In this document: positions 10,331 to 22,459 of the stretch, in pieces
Layout of the letters: the number at the start of each line of letters is the position of its first letter
Numbering within the stretch: position 1 is the first letter of the stretch
Program-made: the position numbers and the translations under genes
The notes under the pieces: generated by a model
Told to the model about the DNA's origin: nothing
Seen by the model: the letters and a program-made list of their open reading frames with translations, nothing else
Databases searched by the model: none
Source: Cycas panzhihuaensis
Lineage: Eukaryota > Cycadophyta
Assembly (NCBI GenBank): GCA_023213395.1
Contig: CM041465.1
Location: 143,227,741 to 143,291,740 of the forward strand
Reading direction: 5' to 3'
Length of the DNA stretch: 64,000 bases

Positions 10331-12067
10331 TCTTCAGAAATCATGGTAGAATAAATTACATTCACTAATATAGTTGCCAAAAATAAATACCTAGAGTAAG
10401 GATATATACTATAATAAAGGAATAAAACTCACTATATAAGAAACATGTGTCGTTATAGGTGATGAATGTATTTATATGTATATAATAAATTTTCTTTTAG
10501 AAAGGGTTTTTGGAATTCTTTTATCGCAACCTCTTATTATTTCCTTTGCTAAAACAATCAAAATAAATATATGAGTGTCTCTTACAAGTTTATTACTTAA
10601 AGATGGATTCTTATTACTGAGCATTTCTCACTATGGTGGCCAAAATATTTTCTCCTTTTTAATCTTCTTCCTATAAATTGATGTCAAAAAAGAACTACTA
10701 CCAATCTCTTGTTAACCGTTAATATAAAATTTTCTAAAAGGAAACCTAGATGAAAATGAAAAAGGGATTGCCTCAAGATGGGAATAAAGTTATATGTAAG
10801 CATGGTCAATAGATACTTAATAAATCATTAAATATGATAAGTAAATAAGAAGAAAATATAAAAAGGTGAAAAGTAACTTGTTATGAACCTAAGTTCATAA
10901 CTTAAGGATAAAATCTCAAGTACAAGAAGAGAATACATGAGTATAAGAAAATATATAAAGTGTTTAATGGTAGACCAAATAATTAATTAATTAATAAATA
11001 ATGATACATGTTACAATGTGTGTGAGAGAGAGAGAGAGAGATAATATCGCTTAATGAAAGGATACAACTATTTAAATATACCATTTGATAATAAATGTAT
11101 AATTAATTATTATTATTTAGGGTTATAATAATATCCCCTTCTCAAAATGATTTTCCCATGAAGCATATTTTAAAATGATAGCTTAATATTACCTCTTATT
11201 GATAAGAGCATGTCATAACCATCATATAGTCTATATCCTTGAGTCATAATTCTTTGAACTTTAAATAATAACAAATATGAAGTAAGGACAAACTTGGACA
11301 AGTTGATGTTATTGTAAACTAGTTAGAATCCTTTGATAGATATTGACTCAAAGATTATTAGATTTCATTTTACTCTAAGTTAATTTCCAAAGACTATTAT
11401 CAAGGTATCCACCATTTGGCTCTAACTTCAATTTCCAGATTAATATAGGGTTATGAATGGTCATATTTTCTAAAATCATTAAATATATTTTTCTGAAAAG
11501 TCATTATTGTTGTTATTATGTGATAGTATTAATGTAAGGTGTAAGATTTTATATTGGTTTTTAGATTCTGCCCTAATTGATTGGGAGATGAACTTGTTAT
11601 TACTAGCATTAATAACTTTTCTTAGATTAATTATGAGATGTTATTTATAGTACTTGGTTATTCTCAAATAGATCAAGGGATGAGAAAATTATCACTAGAA
11701 TTAGTAACCTTATCTATTCAATAACCCTTTGATTATAAATTGACATATGTTCTTTTGGGAATGGTATAGGGTTTTTTTCCTTATTATAATTTCATCCTTA
11801 TTTCTTATTATTTATTATTTTTTTCTTCCTTTATACTAAAATTAAGTGTTGGGATTATGATTTCCATTGTGAATTACTCATGGTTTGTAGACCCTTTTTC
11901 TTTAGTGTTGCATGATCTTGTACTTTATTATCCTTTGATATAGGTGTGTCATCCTCAACTGCCTACCTTACAAATTTATCTATATGTTTTCTATGACATT
12001 TATTTGAGTTTTTTTTATGTAATTCTTATAACATTCTTAATTTCTCTTTGAATTTTTTGTTTAAAAT
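10331..12067. other. Stretch without recognised gene; (GA)n microsatellite
   Basis: AT-rich sequence with no open frame of note and no copia or gypsy motif that I can see on either strand. A (GA)n run sits at about 11024-11041. The right edge at 12067 is where Cop2 begins, so this is part of the older flank into which Cop2 inserted. Confidence 0.6.
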
Positions 12068-12450
12068 TGAAAATTTCAAGATAGGATCTTAACAACTTAT
12101 GTGCATGTAAAACTTAAATGACAAAGAAAAGTAAACAATAGATCAATGCAAATAATTTGCACAGAACTGAAATTAGTTGGCATTGTCAGTCCTTAATTTG
12201 GCAGAGCTTCACTATATCTAATAATCTAATGTGTAAATAAGAATATTAAGATATAATTTATAGACCACGATATGCCCTAAATATTAATCTCATTGGCTGA
12301 CATAATAAGCTAATATTATTAGCCCATTGTTCGACAAGGGAAAGACCTAACAACATATTACATTATAAATTAATTTTAATTTGGTACAACATTTTGTTAT
12401 AAAGTTACATAAGATACATTTGCAAATAAGATGTCTTTAATATTTTAACA
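12068..12450 (-). repeat. Cop2 3' LTR
   Basis: From TGAAAATTTCAAGA to ATTTTAACA, with a purine-rich minus-strand tract (TCATTAAGAGAGTG) just inside as PPT. It aligns with 43289-43593 and then 51158-51238, and with the Cop2b LTR at 55775-56166. This uninterrupted copy shows the original sequence at the Cop5 insertion point (ACATTATAAATT). Confidence 0.9.
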
Positions 12451-14094
12451 CACTCTCTTAATGACAACTCATTTCTCTTAATGTTGAGGTCATGTTAAAA
12501 CCTTTCAAACTTTAGTCTCCCAAGTGCTTTGGTGAAGATGTTTGCCACTTGTTCCTCAATCCATTAATACACAAGGTTAACTTCTCTATTTTGCACATGC
12601 TCATGCATGATGTGATGATGGACCTCTATATGTTTAGTTCTTCTATGGAAGATAAGATTCTTGGTCATCTTCAACACACTTTGATTATCACAATAAAGAG
12701 TAATGGCATGAGTCTATTGAAGTCTAAGTTCAACAAGAATCCTGTGAAGTCAAATCACCTTCGTAGTGACATGAATGATTGTTTTATACTCAACTTCTAT
12801 GGAGGAGAGAGCAATATTTGGTGATTTCTTGTAGCTCCAAGAGACTACAATTATGTTCATGTGGAAGTAATACCCTGATATTCCCTAATATTGAATTGCA
12901 TAAGTCTTAGCAACTAGCCCAATTAGCATTTGTATATCCTTTTAACATAGGATTATCAACTTGGTTGTAATCCAAGCCTATTTGAAGTGTGTCATGGATG
13001 TATTTGAGGATTCTAGTGACAATTTTTTAATGAGATACCTTAGGTCATGACATATATCTAAAATAAATTCCAACTAAATAGGAGATATGTGGTTGGGTGT
13101 GAGCAACGTATATTAAACTCCTAACTATCTACTAGTATAAGGTGAGATCAAAGGGCTTACCTTGTTTATCTAGAGTGAGCTTAGTCCCCATTTCTATTAA
13201 TATAGATGATGGTTTTTAGTTGCCCATTCTAAATTGCTACATAAGTTCATTATCATATTTAGATTATAATAGGAATATGTGACTAGGTATCTACCATACC
13301 TCAATACTAAGAAAATAACGTAGCAACCCAATGTTAATCATCTTAAAGTTGCCTTTGAGTTTTATTTGGAGACAATCTATGCCATCATCATTATTTCCAA
13401 TGATTGTTAAGTCGTCTACATAAAGAACTATAATAGTGATCGAATTACCTCTAATATGAATGTATAAATCAGGATTAAAGGGTGAACGAGTGAATCTATG
13501 CTACATAAAGAAGGTGTCAATTTTTGCATACTAGGCACAAAGTGCCTACTTCAATCCACAGAGGGCTTTCTTGAGCTTACAAACTAAGTATTCTTTTCTA
13601 AGAATAACATAACCAAGATGTTGCCTTAAGAAAACTTCTTCAATGGCACTCTTCACATCCATCTAGCATACATGCTAGTTGAATTAGATCATAAGCGACA
13701 TAACTAGATGGAACGTGGTTATGTTGGTAATGGGTATAAAGGTCTCTTCATAATCAATCCTCTATTATTCTTTGAAACTTTTTACAACTAAATGGGTTTT
13801 GTAATTCTCAATGGTACTATTGGCATGAAACTTTATTTTATAAATCCATCTACAATTAATTGGATTCTTTTTAGGTGGAAAACCACTTAGCTTTTATGTG
13901 TTATTCTTGATGATTGAGTTCCTTTCTTCATCCATTATAGCTTTTCATATTTAGTCTTTGGCTACCTTCTCAAATATGAAAGGCTTAGGTGTCTCAAGGA
14001 CTCATGCCATTAAGGCATAGTTTATGGAGTGCCTTATGCTAAACTCCTTCTTGGGAGTGGTAAGAGGAGGACATGCATCTTTTATCAGTTGTAA
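12451..14094 (-). pseudogene. Cop2 RT and RNase H
   Basis: Read on the minus strand from 13960, it has MDEERNSIIKNNT, an RT core ending in the intact catalytic LYVDDL (YVDD at plus 13411-13422), and an RNase H that closes with QVANIFTKALGRLKFERF near 12500. Numerous stops are spread through it. The open plus-strand frame at 12549-12824 is only its shadow. The N-terminal border is cut by Gyp1 at 14099, and the rest of pol resumes at 38776. Confidence 0.85.
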
Positions 14095-14099
14095 GTACT
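14095..14099. repeat. Target site duplication of Gyp1, left copy (GTACT)
   Basis: GTACT precedes the LTR start TGTTTCCTAG at 14100 and is repeated at 38771-38775 after the LTR end TTTCA. The uninterrupted homologue in Cop2b (about 57815) reads GTACCACTTAGGAGG, which confirms the target. Confidence 0.9.
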
Positions 14100-14860
14100 T
14101 GTTTCCTAGTTTCTAAGAATGGGATTTGGACACTCGGCCAAGTAACGTAAGTATAGATATGTTCTCTACCCCTTTTCACTCTTTATTGACTTATATTTGA
14201 GGTTGTCTAGTTGATACATGCTAGATTACTTGCTTAATAGTTGATCCATGTGCCTTTTGCATGCTAATGATGATCAAGAATTTGGTCCATGACTTTGATG
14301 TCTACCCATTAGGTTTCTTGGGTTGGAAAAGGTGCCTCCTTGATTGCTTGCAACTTGTTTCTCTATTGCTTGTTACCTCATTTTTGTTTATCTAGCCTCA
14401 TTTTTACCTTATTACCACCTAATGCTAATTAATTACTATTTTTAGTCTATTTGTTGGTGAGTCTACTTGATTATATGATGAAAAGTTGGTGGAAAATAGA
14501 CCATGTTACTTTATCGCTTTAATTTTTAGCTATATTAGTGGTACCACAAAGTATTTTATAATACTACAAATATGTTTGTGATATCACAAACAAATTCATG
14601 GTATGACTATCACCAACCTAGAATTAGGTTTAATATTGATAGTTAGCTTATTAATGGTCAAATGTTAGACCCGGTAGGCCACATTAGCCCTAAGTCAGCT
14701 TGTAATAGTATTGGAAGGATAAACATACCTCAATCCATATAATTTTTGCCCATTTCAAAGCTAGATTCATCAAACCATAAGCAAGACTCATGATTTTTTA
14801 GTTGATGGTTTTCCCCACATTGTAGGTAGAAAACCACCAATCCTCTACCTTCTTTTCATC

Positions 14861-14868
14861 TATAAATC
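14861..14868 (+). promoter_or_regulatory. TATA-like box in the Gyp1 5' LTR
   Basis: TATAAATC within a TCTATAAATCCCCTAC context is typical of plant LTR promoters. It is the best candidate in this LTR. There is no second LTR copy of this part to test conservation. Confidence 0.5.
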
Positions 14869-15834
14869 CCCTACTTTTTCTAAAGGGAGAGGAGGAGACC
14901 ATTGTGCAAGAGGAACCCTATCATTATGCTGCTGAAATTTGGTTAGAACTCTAGCATTTGGAGCATGCAACTAGCATTTATTTGAGAGATTTGGAGTAAA
15001 CACCCAAGAGATATTAAAGAGTCCTTGGAGGGAAAATTTAGCATACATTGGCCATCATTCCTTCACTAAGGTATAGATAATCCACTCATCCATGCTTGAG
15101 GTAACTTTGATTCCCTTTATTTCATCTTGATCATGCTATGTTGTGTGATTTTCTTGATGGTGATTTACTAGTGGTTTCTTTTATTTGTCATCATCTTATT
15201 TACTTTATGAGTAGAGCTTCTTCTTAGTTCCTATGCCTTTTCTTTTGACAAATACTTTGGAGCAAGTTGCAAGTTTGGGGAGGGTTCCTAAGTACAATTT
15301 AGGAAACCATACATATTTGGCAGACAATCACCATTCTAAGGAACCCCAAACCCATCAATTTTTCTCTTTGGTGCTCATAGATTTAGGATTATTTCCTTTA
15401 TGTTTTAGGCTTACATGAGTTATATATAATCATTTACATCAGAGATATAGTATTCTTACTATCTTTGTAGGGAAATTAATATGTTTTATAAAGGAGATTG
15501 AAGTTGGTGAAACTCTCAACCAATTTCCATCACATAAACATTACAACAGGTCTCATATCAACCGTCATTAGAAAGGTAATCTATGCATCCCCCTTTTTTT
15601 ATTTTAGTTCTAAGTTATTCAACTTTCATATTATTTTCTTTATTATAAGAGCTTTAAGCAAGCATAAATGTTGCCAAAATCCTTTTAGGAATAGGTAAGT
15701 ATTAGATTTGTTTCCTTCCTATTGTGTCAAGGATACTAAAGTTCATTAGAAGGGAACTATTATTACATCAACCTACTCTTTTTCTAGGCACACATCACCT
15801 CTTTTAGTTCACTGTTCTTTGTTTGAGGCTTTTA

Positions 15835-16051
15835 AAGGAAATGAAAGAAGAAGAAAAGAGAAAAGATAAAGTATAAAACATTTCTTTATTTTTCTTGTCA
15901 CTTCTTTTCCCCTTGTTTCTGTTAAAAAAATGAATACAAACAAATTAACAGAAAAAAAAAGAAAAATGAAGAAGTAAAGGGAGGGGGGTTTCCATAGTTT
16001 ACCTAATTCCTTTCCCCCCTCTTTCTCTTTCTTTTATTTCAAAGAAAAAAG

Positions 16052-16089
<38 letters not shown>

Positions 16090-16195
16090 AAGAAGTAAAG
16101 AGAAGGATTTAGTTTAGTTTGCCTAGCTTTTCTTCTCCCTTTTTCTATTTTATTTCATACAAAAAAAAAAAAAAAGGAAAGAAAAAGACTATTTG
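15835..16195. repeat. Stacked purine/pyrimidine units in the Gyp1 LTR, with (GA)n
   Basis: Three successive units, each a purine-rich run, a short spacer with TTTGCCTAG-like or TTTACCTAA sequence, and a pyrimidine-rich run that is roughly complementary to the purine run. A (GA)n microsatellite spans 16057-16085. The second and third units recur in the 3' LTR at 38020-38280, so the arrangement belongs to the family. Each unit could fold back on itself. Confidence 0.7.
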
Positions 16196-16683
16196 TATTG
16201 CATCTTCTTTATTTACATTTATATTTAAAGTGTATTACATTTTTAAGTAGGAGATTGAATTAATAGATTACATACAAGATTTTGAGCCCAAATATAAGGA
16301 GGGATTGTGCCAACATGAGTCTCAAATCCATAAGGGTAAAGTATAATCCCTACTGGGAATAGACTAGGTGCATTCATCTAAATTGAAAGAGCACGTAGTT
16401 GTATTTTAAGAGTATGTTATGCCTTCCCATTTTTCATAGATATCATTTGACATCCAAGTGTTATGCATTCCCTCTAATTCACACTCTCACTTATTTAGAT
16501 GCCCTTAGTTTAGCCTCTTAGATAGGAAGAAACAACTCTGGTTGCATATGCATTCAAATAGCATATGGGCATCCTTTATTTGTGTCATAGGACTCATTCA
16601 TACTTGTAGTGGTTATGTACCCTAGGCTTCATATTTAATTCTAGTATGAACATCTTATGACCTCAACCATAAGGTACATTTCA

Positions 16684-17198
16684 TTAGCATCCATACTAGG
16701 GACTCACCAATAGGAATCCCTTTGATCATTCTAGGTATTCCTCATATAACCTCTTTATATTTAGGGTTCATTAGGGTGTTAGATAGTAATCCATACATCT
16801 CCTACCCCTATCCCTATTCATGCTTCTAAGTGACTTCAACCATACTATGAATGCGACATTCTTCTCATCATTTGTATGGCTTGCCCCTCTTCGAAGTAGA
16901 ATCACCATATTCCCCTATCACATCTATCAACTAAAAGTAGTTGATGGAGGGGTATCCATTAGACTAGGCTTACGATTTGTATAATAAGGCCCCTTACCCA
17001 TATGAGGACCCTACCCATATTGGTGGGGACTCATCCTACCATGATACTAAGCAACTAGAGGTTAATCCAGAACCTTTGACCCCCTTTGTGCATGCCATAG
17101 GAGTAGCTCAACCTATTAATCTTGCTCAATATTTTGAGCAAGCTCGTACCCCTTTTTCCATTTATTTTGGTCACCAATGAGAGCATTCCTCTTCTCAA
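16684..17198 (+). pseudogene. Gyp1 5' leader and start of gag
   Basis: From about 16977 a 67-codon frame is open (ending IYFGHQ at 17178) and rich in Pro and Tyr (APYPYEDP). It is continued, after Cop3, by the Pro/Tyr-rich stretch from 23934, so it is probably the N-terminal gag region. The first 290 bases show no coding. Confidence 0.5.
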
Positions 17199-17203
17199 GA
17201 GCC

Positions 17204-17514
17204 TGAAAGAGGTTAATGTATTAAGGTCATTTGTGTAGATTAATTATATGACCTTAGGATATATTTTTAGCATTAGTCTCTAAATGAAATGCACTTTATG
17301 TACATTTAGATATAATTTCGGGTTCATGTCATTAGGCGGGAAAATCCTAACCCTAATGCTCACCCTCAATAATAAAAGGTAAAATCTCAATGAGGGAGTT
17401 ATTAATCATTCTTACCTCCAAACTTGCTCTCATATCTTGTTTCATTTCTTTTTCATTCTCCATTGCTATTATGTGTATATGAGTGATATATTCCCTAGAT
17501 CCATCATTCTTTCA
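17204..17514 (+). repeat. Cop3 5' LTR
   Basis: TGAAAGAGGTTAATGT to CATTCTTTCA, 311 bp. It is closely matched by 23625-23933. The start resembles the Cop5 LTR read on the minus strand (TGAAATGGATTAATGT). Confidence 0.93.
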
Positions 17515-17516
17515 TG

Positions 17517-17528
17517 TGGTATTAGAGC
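17517..17528 (+). other. Cop3 primer binding site
   Basis: TGGTATTAGAGC, two bases after the LTR. It is complementary to the 3' end of initiator-Met tRNA apart from one C-to-T change. Confidence 0.85.
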
Positions 17529-19463
17529 TAGAAAGGGATCTATTCACTCCATTCCACTTGCATGGAGTCATTTTACCTCTCCTTCACCTTTAATGTGAAG
17601 TATTAAGAGTGCATTCATCATTTTTTAACATTTTGAGAGCTTAAAATTATAGTACTTTGTATATTGTTGCTTTCTCTATGTGTTAAAAAATTCAAAGGTG
17701 AAGAATATAGGTTTCTGAAGTCGTTTAGCTACTAGAATAGTCCTAGAAGCATTAAAGGCCTAAAATATCATTAAAAAATTTAACCATCTCAGTTTTTGAT
17801 GAAATTCGGTATACAAGGTCATTTTGACTAGAGGATCATTTTTGTATTCTAGAGAAACTTCAGATTCAACCTGAATCAATGAGTTTTGGCTAAGACAAAA
17901 GGGTAAAATTTGTGGATAAGTGATTTAAGGCACTTTTTCCAATGAAATCCTTTAATTACAAGTTAAAAATCTAAAAGTTTTATTAAGGGATCTAGTAGAT
18001 TTATGTCTTAGGATCATTTTAAGATAAATCTCATCAAATTTCATCCACTGATTAGTGATATCTATGTAGTTTTCCCACGATTGGTGAATTTGCCTACTCA
18101 ACCCTACAAAGGATATTGCGAGGGCATTTCGGGAAATTTCTTAGCTGATTTTAGAGATGGTGTAGAAGGGAAAGTTGATGTACATGTCAAACCATAACAT
18201 TTTACATATTGAAGTTCAGATTATGAGAGAGTGGATCTGGTAGGATTTTGCAGTGTGTTTTTTTTAGTAGAAAATTTTTTATGCGTTTTCAGAAATCTGA
18301 CTTCACTACTCTATTAGAGACGACATTATGAACACTTTTTCCTTCTATCATAAATTTAGATTTTATCATTTAAGCCTTCATATTTGTAATTTTTAGAAAA
18401 AATTACCCATTTATCATTATTTATAAATTTTGTGAAAAAATCACAAAATAGAGCAAAATAGCATGCATATAGATTTAGAAAAATTAGTATTTTAGTGAAA
18501 AGTTTATCTATTTTTTAGCCTATTATGGATTTTATATCAAAACTTCCAAAAACATATTTGGAAACATTAGACTAAAGCAAGGGAAACTTTGGATCATAAG
18601 CAACATCCAGTTCCCTTACTAAATCTAGCATGCTTTTTCTATTTGCATACATAGCATAAAGAATCATATAAAGCAGAAATAACAACAAAGTAAGCATGAA
18701 AAGTAAGCAAGCACATTTGGTAACTTTCTATTTTAGTTTTCAATTATTCAAAAATAACTTATATTATTCCTAAAAGGAATCTTATCCGTATGATCTATAC
18801 CACCAATTCTTGACTTGCGCGCACACTTACCTTAGTTGAAATAGACCACGTTGGCCGAAGTCTAGGCCCTAAGGGAGGTGTGAGTTTTATACTGGGTCTG
18901 GTCTTAACCATAATAGTGGTAGACAGACATGTTAGCCATACTTACAGCCTCCAATAAGGGATAATCCTATTAACCACCCAGGAAAACTGAAAACCTTAAT
19001 ACAAGATTAAAATTAACCCAGTCTAATATCCATCATAGTCGTGGGATATACACATACTGTTTAACTCTTTGGAGGAGGTATATAGCTGCTTACTAGTAAA
19101 TTGGGTAAGGACTAGGAGTACCTGGGCTCCACTATGACTTGGATTTCATCACCAAGCGTAGGTGCATGTATCATGGGTGGAGGCCCTAATCATATACTAG
19201 AAGCCTTAGGCATTAAAACTTCACCTACATTTGGACATAAATTAGAGGTTAGTGGCATGCCACACCACCACTCTTTGTGAAGCCTACATTATGCCCCATT
19301 CTTGCATCATTACTTATACTCATTTTTCATAGTTATTAAAAAATACTTAATAATTATTTGCTTCTCATCATAACATTCATTTCTATATCCCTACTATGCT
19401 AGGTGTACTAGCCACATGTGTCAGTGGCATATACTTTATCATCTCTTCTACTTTATTATCATC
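17529..19463 (+). other. Cop3 long untranslated leader
   Basis: About 1.93 kb between PBS and the gag ATG with no coding potential. The part around 18830-19260 (GTGTGAGTTTTATACTGGG; GAGGAGGTATATAGCTGC; CTAGGAGTACCTGGGCT) is conserved in the Cop5 leader on the minus strand around 49380-49680. Such conservation in a non-coding leader suggests a packaging or translation-control RNA element. That role is inference. Confidence 0.75.
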
Positions 19464-20430
19464 ATGTCATCTCAATTTAAGCAGAATGTCAACTGCATAT
19501 TGAAAGTCAAAGAAAATTGGGATTTATGGTACACTAGAGTTAAAAATGCTACAAAGTATGAGGGCCTTTGGAGAGCCCACTTGTAGCCTACACCCATTAT
19601 ATCAGTAACAATTACAACAAGTGCTTTTGGTGGATCTGCCCCAATAGCTCCTACAAATGCTACAACCAAACTACAATAGGAGATAGATGATGAAAAGATT
19701 TGTGCAAGAATTCTATTGGTCATTGATCACTCCTTGCACAACTTAATTAATGAAGAGCAACATGATATAGCTTGGAAGGTCATTGAAGTTCTCAAGAAGA
19801 ACTATGATACCAAGTCAGATTTAGAATTTGTTTATCTTATTTTGAAAATGAACAAATTAAAAATGTAGAAGGGACGATCTCATGAGATAATAAATCTCCT
19901 TCAACCAATCAAATAGGTAATTGATAAAGATTTTAAGACCAAACATATCACTTGGACATTCTTAATCCAGTCATGTCTACATATCCCTGATTATAAAACC
20001 TTGCTTGGAAGTCTTCAATCTAGTGGAATATTGAAGACACTTAACTTCGAAGCACTTGCCAAGAAGTTCATAGAATTTGACAAGACCTTTGATACCAACT
20101 TTGTAGCCTCTGACTCTCTTCCAGATGTAGCCTTTGAGGTGGAAGAAGAAGCTTACTACACAAAAAATCAAGGTCCCTTCATGGTAGAGGAAATAATTGA
20201 GCAAGAGGAAGAGGAAGAAATATGGGAAATCGTCCATAAGGTTAATCAAGCCCTCAATCACAGCTTCGATAGTCTCAAGGCCAAGGGCCACCTCAACAAA
20301 GAGCAAGATAGTCAGGCCAAACCAATACCTCTTCAGGGACTGGTAATCAAACTATTATGTGTGATCAGTGTAACCGTAAAGGACACTTAGAAAGAGACTA
20401 CAGAACTATCACTTATAAATTAGCCAAGTT
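19464..20430 (+). pseudogene. Cop3 gag
   Basis: The ATG at 19464 starts MSSQFKQNVN and reads a copia gag of about 310 codons. It contains the NKLKM motif near 19855, SLQSSGILKTLNFEALAKKFIEFDKTFDTNF (20010-20100), an acidic stretch, and a zinc knuckle CDQCNRKGHLERDY at 20360-20401 in which the last Cys has become Tyr. Stops lie near 19587, 19677, 19866 and 19915, and a frameshift lies between the acidic part and the knuckle. Gag forms the virus-like particle. The Cop5 gag at 47650-48835 is its homologue. Confidence 0.85.
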
Positions 20431-20639
20431 CTAACCAAAACATGGAGCTCACAATGTTGAAGAAATTTGTGAAGAATCCTTTAGTGATGTAGGTTTTGTA
20501 CAAGTACACATTTAAAGAATTAGGGGATCTTCAGTATCAAATGTCATTGACCAACCAAAGAGATACTTTAAAGCTTGGTGTGGATATATCACTTGTGAAT
20601 TTCCTTCACCAATACCAAGCCCTGTTGGAATTGCCAATA

Positions 20640-21268
20640 GTGTGGCTTCAATCGATGGACAATAGATCATGGACATAGGAGCAACTCAACATATGACGTG
20701 CAATCACAATCTATATCAAACATTTAACTCAAATATTCAAGGAGTTGTTCACATGGCTAATAAATCACAATAACCTGTTGAAGGAATTGGTAACATCCAC
20801 TTGAAACTCCCAGGCCTAGAAGATTTTATATTACTTGATGTCTTATACATATCCAATCTTAAACAAAACTTACTCTCCTTATCCACACTTGTCTCTCATG
20901 GATTTGATCTGAGTGTAACTGCGAATGACCATACTCTCCAAGTCATTTACCCTCCAACTAATCAAGTGGTCTTGACTAGACATCTCTCTTGCAAACTCTT
21001 TTTACTGAATGACTCTCCATCTTCTGAAGCCCATTGTGCCCAAATCCCTTGTGCTGATAAAGAATTTACATTTAATTCCATCTTAACCCATCCAACGTTG
21101 TCACCAAAAGCTCTTTGGCATGCTCACATGGGCCATGTTCACATTGATAGATTTAAAGATCTTTCTAATACTCTTCCAAATCTTCCAAAGTTTTCCTCTA
21201 AGCCCTTTAAATGTGAAGCTTGTATCATTGCCAAATCTCATCGACAACTCTTTCCTAAAAGTCAGTGA
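20640..21268 (+). pseudogene. Cop3 protease and GAG-pre-integrase
   Basis: The aspartic protease core is DIGATQHMTC (catalytic Asp codon 20672-20674; the usual Ser/Thr after it is Ile). LDVLYISNLKQNLLSLSTLVSHGFDL follows, then the GAG-pre-integrase zinc segment (LWHAHMGHVHIDRF near 21113, CEACIIAK near 21213). The 155-codon open frame from 20801 is one of the longest real coding stretches in the window. Stops occur at about 20665 and 20772. Confidence 0.87.
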
Positions 21269-22330
21269 AAATCAAGCTATCCTTCACAATTGGTACACTC
21301 TGATCTATGTAGACCAATGCCCATTCCTTCACTCAAGGGCAAATTATATTATATCTCTTTCATTGATGATTTCACTAGAAATGGATGGGTAGCTTTTCTA
21401 CACAAGAAAGATGAAGCCTTCTATGTATTCAAAGAATTCAAAGCCCTCACTAAAAAAGAGTTAGGTTATAAACTCAAATATCTTCAAACTGATAATGGTG
21501 GTGAATATACCTCACATGAGTTTGAAAGCTACCTTCGAGATAATGGCATCAAGTATCAAACAAAAATAGTAAGTACCCCACAATAAAATGGAGTTGTCGG
21601 GTGCATGAACAAGATAATCATAAACATGGCCCAGGCTATGTTTGTATACAAAAATATACCTATCTACCTATGGTTTGAAGTAATCTGGATAATTGTTTAT
21701 TATATCATTGTTGTTAGCCCATCAAAGGAAGGACAATCACCTAATAAAAAGTGATCAAGACAAGCCTCCATTATTTACTACTTCAAAAATTTTGGCTCTA
21801 CATGCTATGCCCACATTCTGGATATATATCAAAATAAACTCCAGCCAAGGGCACTTAAAGGCATCTTTATTCGATACCGTATAGATAAGAAAGGGTATAA
21901 GGTCTTCATACCTTCACAATAAAAAATTATCGTTACCAGAGATGTTATTTTTTCGAAGATAGAGGATCAGATACTTAAATTGGACTCCAAAATACCCTCA
22001 CGTCACTACAATAATGTTATCAAGTATGATGTTTAGATTCTAAAATTTTGGGGGGAGGGGATAGACATAAATTAATCCAAATATTGGAAGCTGATAATAG
22101 GGGCTCAGAGGATACAAGGTGCAACTCTAAACTAATGAGTGCACATCTAGCACCATCCTTTGAAGATAGCAGAGTTAACAAAGGCAAAGCCATTATAGAA
22201 GAACCATCTTCTCCACCTTTAGTTGACAAAGGTAAAATAGTAGTAGAAGGACCATCTTCATCAAGTGCATCAACATCCTCCTCAAAAAATAATCATGAGA
22301 ACTAAGAAGTTGAGGAAATGAGGACTTCAT
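21269..22330 (+). pseudogene. Cop3 integrase and linker
   Basis: Open in frame at 21290-21586, it reads LVHSDLCRPMP, FIDDFTRNGWVAF (first Asp) and QTDNGGEY (second Asp at 21491). After a stop at 21584 it reads NGVVGCMN, where the catalytic Glu is replaced by Gly (21599-21601). The remainder to about 22010 is shifted and poorly preserved. A Ser-rich linker (GPSSSSASTSSSK) ends near 22300. The integrase could not have been active in this copy. Confidence 0.83.
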
Positions 22331-22459
22331 TCCCAACTCGAGGATCTTGAGAAGCCTACTAACTCAATAAGGGCATACGACCAAATGAGGTGGGTAAAAT
22401 TGGCACTTCAAGTTCCTGTAAAGCAAGGATGCAGGAATCATTATATACTGACCTTAAAC

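Larger units (their letters stand above)
14100..16683 (+). repeat. Gyp1 5' LTR, 2.58 kb
   Basis: Starts TGTTTCCTAG and ends GGTACATTTCA. The last about 760 bp (from about 15920) align with 38015-38770. A TATA-like CTATAAATCCCC at 14860-14871 marks a likely core promoter, giving a U3 of about 760 bp and a long R-U5. The plus-strand frames at 15233 and 15498 have no recognisable domain and I do not call them genes. A clear tRNA-complementary PBS is not visible right after 16683. Confidence 0.8.

Noticed and set aside
12549-12824. Open plus-strand frame of 91 codons, also seen at 56209-56550
   Set aside because: Both are exact antisense shadows of copia RNase H (Cop2 and Cop2b). The similarity comes from the minus-strand gene.
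15233-15698. Two short plus-strand frames in the Gyp1 5' LTR
   Set aside because: No domain, and they lie in LTR sequence. Chance frames are expected at this length.
22020-22229. Minus-strand frame of 69 codons
   Set aside because: Shadow of the Ser-rich pol linker of Cop3.
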